The notes beneath the pieces were generated by a model. That model ran no database searches, was not told the origin of the DNA, and saw only the letters and a program-made list of their open reading frames with translations. From Rhizodiscina lignyota (taxonomy: Eukaryota > Ascomycota > Dothideomycetes > Aulographales > Rhizodiscinaceae), in the NCBI GenBank assembly GCA_010015805.1, contig ML978124.1, positions 1,116,001 through 1,180,000 on the forward strand: 64,000 nt of DNA, read 5' to 3'. The position numbers and the translations under genes were made by a program. Position 1 is the stretch's first letter; each line of letters opens with the position of its first letter. Below are positions 10,133 through 20,433 of the stretch, piece by piece.

Positions 10133-13100
10133 GGTGGCTTTATAGCCGGCTGAGGAGCAGCAAAGAATCCTATACGCTAAGTGCTAATGAAATATTAGCA
10201 AGAGGATTGCTATGAAAGCTTTGCGAGCAGCATAGATAGAGTATCTTCTAACCTTTGAAGGCCGGTTTATGCAGAGCATACACGAGACACTCAATGGTAC
10301 TAGAAGTTGTTCCTTGTGAGGTCGGTGGGATGCGGGTGCGCAGTAGAAGTCGGGGGAGAGAGAGTGTATGTATTGTGTTTCGACGCGAGGAGTGCCTCAT
10401 GGAAGGAAACTCGTGTCACATACTTAGTCTCCCGGAGAGCTCGACGGACACCCTACCGTCCAAAAGTGTTCCATCCGCCAAACGAAGCCCAGTGACCACT
10501 CCAGATCTCTCTATGATTACAGGCAGAATGCCCTTTATTCTCGGCCCGTCCTTCAGGGTTTGGTTGTAGTCTGTAGAGCCGATACAGTATGGTGTTAGAG
10601 AGAACACCAGGTCGCCATTTCCGTTGAGGCCACGCAGGCATATTGGTGAAGACACATACGAATGCAACAGCCTTTGCTCATTGCGGCCCAAGGAGATGAA
10701 TCAGCGCGAGCTAATATGGTCTGGAGTGAAGGTTTCTTGTCTTGGCGGATGGGAATTTACCATTCGTCTGCTGCTGTCGAAGGCGTCGCGAGTTGCCATA
10801 ACCCATAACGATTCAGAAGCCAGTTAAGCGTCCCATTGTCAACCGAAGTACCCAGGCGAGCATAGTCAGGTGGACAAACACAAAGAGATGAGGGACAAAA
10901 TCCAAGCCATTGCGATATGTTTGACGTTGCGGACTCATGCAAGCCAGTCTACAACAATACTATCGCTTTGCCCTGTACTCAGGTTCGACCAGATCTGCCA
11001 GAAAAGGATACCGAGTTTAGGCCGAAGAGGACAATATGGATAAGGGCGACTGAAAGATTTACAAATTCGGTGGGGCATCAAGGCGATCATCGAAGAGAGA
11101 TCCTCTTGACAAAGCCCACGACAAAACGAGAGGCAGCCCCCCTGACAAAGTCCATGGCCTTCCGGGAGCAAACAATTGACAAACCTCTTGAGAGTTTTAA
11201 ATCCCATCTGGATTAAGAGTAAATGGGCCCCATCCGATCTTCTCGGTACATTTGGTGGTGCACCACGGACTCCGCAAGGACTGGGCCAGTATCCCTGACA
11301 TGGTGTCACGCAATCGTTCCCTGCGATTGAGAAAATCGGCACATAACGGCATCGCATCGTAAAAGCTGCTAAGAGCCAAACCGCTTGTACTCACTTAAGA
11401 TGGAGGAGGCAGTGGGACCTGGCATGTTCAAACGGGACATGATGAAAAGAGAAGTAACCCCGAAGACATCGCTGCTTTCGCAATAAAGAGATGAGAGCGC
11501 TTGAACTAAAATACATGACAAGGAAAGTAAGTGAAAAGGGAACGAGCTTATTCCTCGACAAGGCGAGATGATGAATAACATAAGATTGGAGGAAGAGCAC
11601 CCTTGTATCGGTATAGAACGGCATCAATAAGAAACCAGGAATCCGTTCTGGGGAACGAGCGGCGTGCTAGCGTCGGATCTCTCACTGATCTGTCCATGTC
11701 CTGCCTCTGGATATACATTTTGTACGATGCTCATGTCGCGGGCCAAGAAGTCTCCCTTACACGACGGCCTGCCTATTCTGACAATTGCAATAGGCTCTTG
11801 AGGTTATCTCCAATGAGCGGCGCAGTCGGAATCTCCTGCTATCATTGCCATGTTCAGGCCTTGTAAATCAGGGTCGTTGTGTCTCGTTGCTGAGTCGTGG
11901 GTAGGAGGAAAACCAGGAGATTGTACACGTCCACGCTTTCCGAGATCTATTCGCCATCAACGTCCTGAAGCACGATGCCTCCATCTATAGATGGAAGGTT
12001 CCTATTACATGGAGTCGTAGTCATAATCGTGAGACTCGATGTCCGAGGGCGATTCTTAAATTCGGTTGCGCTCTCGTCGCAGTTGTGGTTATTCGAGGAT
12101 CGGGCGACTATGTTTGTGTGCTTTACGCGTCTACTTTCATCGCGATGCTGTTAGCAGAAGACAAGAAACAAGACAGTCATAGAGTATTGCCAGATATCAG
12201 AGCAAAGAGTGTCTATTCCGCAGCGTGAAGTGTGGAGGTTGGTGTCAAGAGGAGTTGAGTGAACGATGAATGAACGATGATCCCAATCTCATGGTATATG
12301 TCATGTCTAGTATCAGGGGCTACGCTTACTAAGCGCATAAATGCTGCCAGACATGTGCTGCGCAGCCTCCGATACTTGAAGGAACTTGTTGGCGGAGACC
12401 TAAGCAGCATATGCGCCTTGGAGTACTTCTGAGTGATCGCCCTGGGGTGCCTTTGTGTGTTCGCTGCTTCAGCGCTCGCTGCTTCAGCGCTCGCTGCTTC
12501 AGTACTCTGAGGCTGGCTGCTTCGGCGCTATAAAGCTCGCTCATTAGGTTAAAAAACTTGGTAAATAGCTCGAAACTTACCCTCTTTTACAGATGTATGA
12601 TATAAAGTACGAGACACGCTATATGCTAATGCTGAATTTAAGAGAAAAGCTATTGTTATAATAATAAAGAAGGATAATTTCGAAGTTTGTTGACTTTAAA
12701 GCCTGGACTCTCCGCAAAAAGTTCCTTTTAAAGATCAGAGACTTCGCTCGCAAACTCGCAAAGGTCCGATGATATGAGATTGGATGATTCTCGTTCATCA
12801 GCGCGTTGTCTAATTGGCTTAGGGTACGGAGTGGTTCCGCTCCACCCTTTCCCTCTCACTCCATCTACTGCTCAGAGCACTTTGGAGGACCTCATAATGG
12901 TGCTGATTCGCATAGGCTGGGATTTCTCTTCAGCATGGAGGCTCTCATATCGGTAGGTGATCCTTACGAGCAGAATTCTATGTCAAGGCTCTGCCATCGG
13001 CCTACTACATCTGCGACCGCAGCCATGGTTGAGGGTAAAGGATATGTCCGATATGACAATGGGGTGATAAAACCATCAGCGAGATCGAAAATTGACACAT

Positions 13101-13300
13101 AGAGGACACAAAGAATCTGCATCCTGGAAATATCCCTGTCGCAGGTGAGTACAAAATATTAATTGGATATGGTGAGTATATCTTTCTGGTATCCATAGTT
13201 TGGCTTCCCCCCAGGCCGACCATCATCCGTTCGTATCTCGCAGCCTACTTCGAATACAAACTTCCTCATACAAAGCCTTTCCGCTGCGAAAGCTAAAGCT
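10133..13300. other. Gene-poor 3.2-kb interval with minisatellite
   Basis: No gene model survives splicing. A minus-strand frame at 10416-10691 has protein-like composition (IKGILPVIIERSGVVTGLRL) and a possible donor near its end, but I could not connect it to exons or to a family; it may be a gene remnant. A 15-bp minisatellite lies at 12463-12507. Bases 12560-12720 are AT-rich. The last few hundred bases are probably the promoter of the NLR-like gene. Confidence 0.45.
12463..12507. repeat. 15-bp minisatellite, three copies
   Basis: The unit GCTGCTTCAGCGCTC occurs three times in a row, the third with two changes. A looser fourth copy (GCTGCTTCGGCGCT) lies at about 12516. It is in non-coding sequence. 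Confidence 0.75.
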
Positions 13301-15102
13301 ATGGCTGATCCTTTCTCAATTATCGGCCTTGTTGATACAGCTTTCGGACTTGGCTGTAACATCTACGCTTTCTTTTCAGCCTTGTCGGATGCGCCCTCGG
13401 AGATCCACAGCTTCGCTGAAGAGCTGGGTGTCTTTAACTCTGTCCTCCAAGAGGTGAAGGACTATGTAAAAGTCTTCAAATCGTCAACATTTGCGAACCA
13501 GGACGAGCTCAATTTGGAGATCGTTGGAGCCACCCTGAAGCAATGCAATGCGGAGTTCAGTGATATCTATGATGCCATCAAGGACAAGGAAGTCAAGCAG
13601 TCACTGTCATTCTTGAAGAGACTCGGGAGCTCGTCATCTTGGGTCTTTGACGAAGATGAGCGCGAGAAATCGACTCAACGACTCAACCGAGCTCGACAAA
13701 CGCTCTTGTTGCCATATCGACTGTCAGTGGGTATGTGCGAAGTCTGTAATATCAATCCAAGTCTAGTCACTCATATGATGCAGTCGACAGAACATTGTTA
13801 TTCGGGACGAGGTGCATTACACACGAGAGGATATTGCGGACCTCAAAGACTCTCAACAGGAAGTGCTATCGTTGCTATCATCAATGTTCGCGGCGGGACA
13901 AGAGAGGGTAAAGAGCCTAGACTCAAGAGCTGATGGAGAGAAGGTTAAAAGCCAGACACGGCTGGGCGATCTTTCCGACAAGTTTCAAATCGATTTTGAT
14001 ACCTTTTCTAGCGGAACGACAACCTCTTTTGGAGCAACTGATGCGCAGATGACTATGAGAACGCGCGAGAAGCTAGACGATCCCAACCTAGCAGACGAGC
14101 CTCCTGCAGCCACGGTCAGCACTTCATCCCGGTCATCATCGGTCGGAACCAGCATGCTAACAAAACCCTGGAGCACGCAGTGGGGAGAAGTTCCAAAGCA
14201 GATTGCAGCGCTTCAAGACGAATTAGTGAAGTTCAGGTCTCGGTTGTCTTCGAAAGATTTGAAAGACCTGAGATCTTTCTTTGACATCAGAGGCCCACAA
14301 GACCTTGTGGATTCGCTGCCGGAGCAGACAGCGAACACAGATCGAAAGCCTGATAGAAAAGTTCAGGCTTCGCTCCTTGATCTGATGAAATCGACGCAGC
14401 AATTTGGCGAGATGATGTCGGCGGCAGATGCCAGTTTATCTGCTCCTCTCTGGGGTTCATTGAAACTGATCATTCAGGTAAGTGTGATCATTGGCCACGA
14501 TATGTAAGATCGACGAAAGCTAATGATTGAAGGCATCCTCCCAATGGAGGAGTGAGTTTGACAGTGTGATTGAAATGATACAAGAATTCAGCGACGCTAT
14601 GAGAGTCTGCGAACGGGAGTACAAACTGTATCCGAACTCCATGACGAAGGATCCCTTAATAAAGCTGTACAGCGAGTTTCTCGAATTTTGCCGACGGAAC
14701 ATGAGCTTGCTGCAACAACCCGCCAACGCCCGCTTTAGGATGGCCATAATTGCAGACGCACAGCGTAAAGGACTTCAGGAATCGATATCCAGGATACGTA
14801 AGATCTCGGCGACTGTGGTAAGCGAGGCCGAGTTCCAGAGTCGTCTGGAACTACGAGATGCGCATAAACGTATCCTGGCGATGGAGCTCGAGCAGCAAAA
14901 GATCCTTGCTGCCATGGAAGAGCAGAAGAAGATCCTTGCGTCGCTGGCCGAGGAACAAAAGCTGATAACGATGATGAAGGACCAACAGATGATTCTCCAG
15001 ACATTACAGCAACTGCAAATGAAACTGCAAGCACCGAGACTCCGAGATGTTCTGAAATTTGGACGAGGAGCGAATGAAAGCCATGCGGAGACTAAGAAAT
15101 GA
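13301..15102 (+). CDS. Solo NLR N-terminal-type protein with C-terminal coiled coil
   Basis: Three exons: 13301-13726, 13791-14477 and 14533-15102. The introns are GTGGGT..ACAG and GTAAGT..GAAG. The spliced product is about 560 residues. Residues 1-140 (MADPFSIIGLVDTAFGL.. through LNRARQTLLLPYRLS) match the fungal N-terminal domain of STAND/NLR proteins (Helo-like, PF17111 type), which is thought to act in incompatibility and innate immunity. After a Ser/Thr-rich linker, about 340-460 (SAPLWGSLKLIIQ.. YSEFLEFCRRNMSLL) resembles the helical region that precedes NACHT in many fungal NLRs (DUF7708-like). Instead of a NACHT ATPase and repeats, the protein ends in a coiled coil with EQQKILAAM, EEQKKILASLA, EEQKLITMMK and DQQMILQTLQ units. 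No Walker motif is present. The first donor (GTGGGT) is the least certain junction. It is likely an adaptor or regulator-type solo protein. Confidence 0.75.
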
Positions 15103-15512
15103 TAACAATCGTCAACATAACATTGTGTTGGTGACAAACTGACTGGCCATGAAAGAGAACAGGCCGGAGAACACTTCCTTTGTGGTTTGCTCTGTCGGGC
15201 TCAGTTCGGTTTCGTTGAAAGATGGGCACGATCAGGCCTAAACGGATGTGAGTTGCATTCATGTTAGGTCATGTATATTTGCTCTTCAGTTTGGTGTCCA
15301 CATTCACAGCACAAAGAGCCTCTCTTGGGTATTAATTGGGAATGCATCCGGCTCTTCGCCTCCATTTCCGCCGTTCTATAAAGTCCAGAATGTCTTCTCC
15401 ACTCTCCTTGCACACCCCATACCCTCTCATATTTGTGACATATGCTCGCCGCAATTCCTGGAAATTCCAACCGCCCCCGTTTTATTGCAGACAACCCTCC
15501 AGAGCTGATATT
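15103..15512. other. Intergenic, promoter of the next small gene
   Basis: A 410-bp gap between two plus-strand genes. A pyrimidine-rich stretch at about 15350-15490 probably belongs to the leader of the gene at 15513. The frame of that gene stays open upstream to 15336, so a longer N-terminus is possible. Confidence 0.45.
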
Positions 15513-16124
15513 ATGACCGGCAGAAATATCAACAAGCTCGGCCAAGCTGCTAAAGCTGCCACAGCCGCTACAGTCCTTTCACGAGCGGCCGTAGGCCCAG
15601 TTTCTAGCATAATCGGATCCCAAATGACCGCTGGCGCTAGTATTAGAGCCACTTCCTCCGCAAGCAATGGCAAAGATCAATCTCAGCTCCCAGAACGCCC
15701 AAAGCCCGCTCGTCTTGCACCAGCGTTGCCAGAAGAATCAAGAGGAGAAGCCTATAGCAACCAGACTCCTTACCCTCCCTTCTATACTTCCCTCCGCCTC
15801 CATTTCGGAAATTTGCTTACCGCTCTTGGGCCCATGTATGTGCACTGCCTGGGCAGCTGGGAGGGTTTCTCGGAAATGCTGCAAGATGTAGGTGCTATTG
15901 TGTTTGGGATACACATGTTGGACTCGCAGCGTCCGCTGAGCAGGATTCAGGCAGAGATAGAGATGCAGCAGGTTGCAATGGCTTTTGAGCGGTTGCGGAA
16001 GCGGGGGGAGTCGGAGAGGGAGAATCTTGAGAAATGGGTTGATGTGGAACATGTTCTAAGCACGATTGAGCGGGCGAAGTGGACACTTGGTCCAGATGGA
16101 CGTCATCATTGGCCTGAGAAGTAA
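15513..16124 (+). CDS. Hypothetical small protein, 203 residues
   Basis: I do not recognise this family. The chosen start is MTGRNINKLGQAAKAAT; the frame is open upstream to 15336, but that extension is low in complexity and looks like leader. Residues about 10-50 are rich in Ala, Thr, Ser and Val (KAATAATVLSRAAVGPVSS). The region 90-200 looks globular: YPPFYTSLRLHFGNLLTALG, then a helical segment with RIQAEIEMQQVAMAFERLRK and a Trp-containing end (RAKWTLGPDGRHHWPEK). It lies 410 bp downstream of the solo NLR-type gene on the same strand, so it could be a partner, but that is inference from position only. Confidence 0.5.
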   Translation: MTGRNINKLGQAAKAATAATVLSRAAVGPVSSIIGSQMTAGASIRATSSASNGKDQSQLPERPKPARLAPALPEESRGEAYSNQTPYPPFYTSLRLHFGNLLTALGPMYVHCLGSWEGFSEMLQDVGAIVFGIHMLDSQRPLSRIQAEIEMQQVAMAFERLRKRGESERENLEKWVDVEHVLSTIERAKWTLGPDGRHHWPEK

Positions 16125-16826
16125 GGGCACTCTGTGGCCGATTGCAAATAGACTTACCATCAAGTGCACACAAGTGTGTATTCCAGCAGCCCCACCCTGT
16201 CGACCCAGCAGCTGCTTGATCTAACTCGGAGTCCCCTTCCGCACGGCGGGAGAGCATCTACACTCTGACTTGTGTTCCGCGCGACATCTCGCAAGGGCCC
16301 TCGCAACGTGCGACCAATAGGATAGTGAGAGGGGAAGTTACCGTATTCAAACAAGTCCATATGGTTGACCCAGGAGCTTCTTTGTTCAACCTTGCGTCCC
16401 GTACGCCATTTGAGGGGCGTATTCGAAATCACATTATGTAGAGTAGCAAAGCCAGTGTGCAAGCAGCCCCGAAAGAATCCTCATCTCACGGACACACCAC
16501 GCTCTGTGAATATCCTCGACTCACCTTCGTTGGATTGCGTGCGGTAAGTGCATATATATACTGACGAAGGCTACTCTCTCCAAGGTGCATTGGACCATTG
16601 AACGAACACCACTTCGAAACAGTCGGGTATCTTATTTGAAGTGTCAGAACGACACTTGAAATCGTTCATTTCTATTTATTGGTCGTTCCTGTAGAGTCGT
16701 CTTATAACAAAGACAAAGGTATCATCCCGCGCTATGCAAAGTTAAGGCATGAAAAAAGCATATACACAAACGCTGCTCATTATAAACATCTCCGCCTGAA
16801 GAGTAGGACGTTGAATCAAATTCTCA
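16125..16826. other. Convergent intergenic region
   Basis: A 702-bp gap between the converging small hypothetical gene and the DUF7727-like gene. It has a TATATATA run near 16551. I see no gene. Confidence 0.45.
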
Positions 16827-17406
16827 CTACGCCGCCGTAATCATCTGCGGCCTCGTTCTTGGGGTCTGACGACGTGGTAGCGACCATGGCTCCTCACATA
16901 CGACCTGTGATGCTACAGTCAGCTGAAGATCCCAACAGATTAGAAAGACAAAGCAATGGCAACTCACCTCGCCCTCACTGTACGCCCAGAAGTACATTCC
17001 CACGCCGATCATGAGGTACAGTGCAGCATTCGTGCTCTGATACATCAGGACCGCGGCGAGTGCGTGCAGAGGAAAGATGATGAGTCTCGCCTCGATGGAG
17101 CGGTGGATGGCGGAGCCGGCGATCCATTTGAGCGGCCACTCGTACAGGATGCCGACGATCGAGAAGACCAGGTTGAAGATTTGGAGGATTGGGACGGGTG
17201 TGACGCCCCGGTTGAGATTCGTGGTGAGGAAGTCGAAGAACATCTTGGGCCAGAAGAAGCCTTCAAGTGATGCGGCGAATTGGTCTGTTACGGCACTTTG
17301 TTTAGTAAAAGCTTTGGGTACATGTCATGGCGCGGAGGGAAGACATACAGAATGAAGCGGCCAGGATGATGAGGCGCGCAAGATGGTTCTTGATTAAGCG
17401 ACCCAT
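16827..17406 (-). CDS. DUF7727-like fungal membrane protein
   Basis: Exon 1 is 17406-17349, intron 17348-17285 (GTATGT..AACAG), exon 2 17284-16968, intron 16967-16905 (GTGAGT..CACAG), exon 3 16904-16827, giving about 150 residues. It starts MGRLIKNHLARLIILAAS, then YQFAASLEGFFWPKMFFDFL, a pattern I recall from a small fungal membrane family listed as DUF7727. There are about four hydrophobic segments: the N-terminal one, LQIFNLVFSIVGILYEWPL, RLIIFPLHALAAVLMYQ, and ALYLMIGVGMYFWAY. The last intron is 63 nt, divisible by three and free of stops, so its retention would give a 171-residue variant. Biochemical role unknown. It is transcribed away from noxA. Confidence 0.7.
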
Positions 17407-20400
17407 GGTGATGGTTTTGGTTCGGAAGTATTAGAAGCTTGATGCAGTGGTGACTGTCGAAAGAGGATTCGAATGGAGATATGCGAAATGTTGAAGAAGA
17501 GCAAGTAGAGTTGCGTCAGTCGGTGGTTGGGAAGTGTGTCGCTGAGCTACCCGCAGAGGGCGAGAAATTGCGTCGTTTTGGTAATAGTTTGAGCGTTCGT
17601 GTGCTATCTCTTTGGTTTCCAGAGTCTTCTCTTCCAGGAACAAACTATCATGACGGTTGAACAGTGCTCATTTCCAGATGGAAGGGAAATGTGCGAGAGA
17701 GCAGAGGCAGCGCCCGGACGAGCACAAGGCCGGCGGCAATTCGAATTGGAGGTGAGAAAAGTTTCTAATTTTGTTTCTCACGCTACGAACTCGCTGGAGA
17801 GGCGTCCGTCTCAGATTTCGAAGAGTTGGTTGGCCCTCGGTGCGTTTTGACAGATGAGGTATGCAGATGGCTTTTTTGAATTGAGTGCTTCTTGAACTAA
17901 GCGATGCAGCATGTACTCGCAAGAAACAGAGCAACAAGGGCAAATTGTAGCAGAGAGTTGACTTCTGGAGCTGATGGAAGATCAGAAGACGAAACGGACA
18001 GCGTGAGACTTGGAATTGAAGTGAAGCGGCGCGTGTGGACCTCAAAAGTAGCACACGAGGACTTAACTCGCCATCATCGGCGGTCGAGGCGGAGCTCTCA
18101 AAGGTCGATCTGCCGCCAAGCAGGGATGCCGGCAGGGGTCTGCTCAGGGCGGCATCCATGCTTGGCGCCGACCTTTCTCTGCCAGCCTGACCACACGCAA
18201 GCGTCTGCGAGCGATTTCTTCTGCAAGTCGTTGTGTGGTGCAGAGCGCTGAGTGGACGTGGTGATGGTGGGCGGCAAAAGGGACCAGCGACAGGGGGTGG
18301 GCACGCTGCATGGATAGCACAGAGCATCATGCATGGAGCCCTGCTGGCTCGGCGCTACGATGCAGCAAATCACTCGCCATAAGGACCTGATCTCACCCAT
18401 CTGTCCAGCAGGCGGAGAGACGGCTGGCGTGGACGATCAATTGGGGCTCTTCTCATTCCTCCCGGGCTGAGTGGTCGAGATGCCGGTCGTCTGGATGCCT
18501 TTTCTTCCGGGCATTGCTCTCTCGATTCTCATATTTTCCGAGCAGCCGCATCGAAGACGGGACGAAGCGGCAGCGGGTGGCTGGGGCAAAAGGAAATGTC
18601 GAGTCCAGATGCGATCATGCGAGTGATGAATTGACGAGTCCGGGGAGTGGCTTCGGCACGCGATGGTGTTTCTTGATGTGGCTTGCATGGGCGTTGAGGG
18701 ATGGCGCCGATATCGATAGCGTTTTGGGCGAGTGGCTCGCTGCGAGCGGTCTGGCTCCAATACGATGATGGATTTGAGAATTCAAATTGCCAGATTCTTC
18801 GTCACGCAGCCTCGTCACTATCACATCTCTCTACACTGGTTCCTATCTGACTCGCAGCACATCCCCTCGAATTCTTGCTGTCATGCGGGGCTCAGTATGC
18901 AATGTACAGCTGTCAACGGAGGGAGACCTTCCCTTTTCTTGCCAGCGCCGGCCAATGAGATTTCCGTGCATTCGGATCGCATGGCATCGCTTATACGAAC
19001 AATATAATTCCTTGGAAGCATCACTCCATATCGCTCTCGTCATATGCGCGATATGATCTCCACGGGATTTCGGGCAAGCCACCGAAGAGATCGCCAAATC
19101 TCTCGGTCATCCACGTGGACGTTCAGGCCGTCTAGGTCGCTACAGATGCGATCAAGCAGGTGGTACATCGGCTCTTGGATAGGCGGAAGAGTGTGGAGAA
19201 GGATGAGCTTGTCTCACGAGAGAGATTTTGGAGCGGTCGCCGCCGTTAGCAGTTCAATGTGACTTCTGCTTCTCGAATGGCATGTCGTCTGCGTGATCCA
19301 AGCCAAATTTAGCCCCCGGCGGCAGCAGGCAAGCCTCAATTGGTCGCTTCCCTGTTCGCTCCCGCAATTCGCTGCGGGCCTGCAGTGCCCCTGTCAGCTC
19401 GCTCGCCAACCAGCTTGCGCAACGCAGCTTTTTGCACACGCACTCGTGCCGACCGCTGCCCAGCGAAGAAGAGCGCTGCAATTGGCGCTCACAGCGGCCA
19501 GAGACTGCATGCCCATCCAGATGGCCATGCGAACCTTGTCTCCGCAGCATGCAGGTCGCTGGCGACGCGCATCTGCGAGCATCGGAGTGCTGGACCTCCG
19601 CCACTTCAACTTCAGATTGAATATCTTTCTCAATCAACTGTATCCTCGTCCTCTTTTGCGAATCTTCCTGCGTGCCAAACCGTCTCTGAACAACGCAATT
19701 CCACGCTCTTACGCACACCGGAGCGATCGCCCGTGCCTTTCATCAAATAGGGGAAATCGGGCGCTACTTGGCTGGCTGTAACGTTGCACGCTCATCGGCG
19801 GCTTTACAGATTCTCGCGCCTACTCGAACAATTCCAACAGTCTTGTGATACCCTTGAAGTAGGGTTGTCGACCACTTTGCGCTCTTCCAAAATAGTGTTT
19901 ACCGGAGTCGTAGTCGTACTGTGACTCTTGTCAGCGCCTACTTCAGTCGAATAATTCCTCTTTTGGAACGAACGACAGTTTCATCGGTTACGAGACAACC
20001 TGGATTGACAAGTGAAGTCGTACTCGAACTTCACTCGGAACGAAGAGCTCGGGAGATCCAGGAACTTGGTCCGCGGCGAGGAAGTTGTCGTGCGCTCGCC
20101 TATCGGTCTCGTGCATGCGTCGGTGAACAGTTCGCACACAACTCTCACCTGCATTCGACCCATTACCAAGGAACTTCTCTCAAAGATTCCGGTGTCGAAG
20201 TTTTGGGCCGAATCCTTGGCCGCTTCTTCAACGCCGCCGTTCTTTCCTTCCGATTTTCTTGGCATCTGCTCCGACTTCACTTTTCGATAGAGGAAATCGG
20301 TCGCGCAAAACCACGACACAGGCTGCAGCTGAGTTCGATTTCTTGTCCTCTCTCTGGCACAGAGGTTCAGCTACCCGTTCACATCGCGGCTTGCCGCTTC

Positions 20401-20433
20401 CATTGAACTCAACCCAGACGCCGGCCGTCCAAG
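17407..20433. other. 3-kb divergent interval upstream of noxA
   Basis: No convincing gene. Many frames of 60-220 codons overlap on both strands between 17600 and 20400, typical of GC-rich non-coding DNA. The right end (about 19900-20430) is pyrimidine-rich and likely the long noxA leader. One frame there (19921-20406) ends 27 bp before the noxA start but begins with GTG and shows no domain. Confidence 0.5.

Noticed and set aside
17668-18330. 220-codon minus-strand frame
   Set aside because: Overlaps other long frames on both strands, has a Cys/Pro/Ser-biased composition and no recognisable domain; likely a chance frame in GC-rich DNA.
19921-20406. 161-codon frame just upstream of noxA
   Set aside because: Begins with GTG rather than ATG, overlaps open frames on the other strand and shows no domain; more likely leader sequence.
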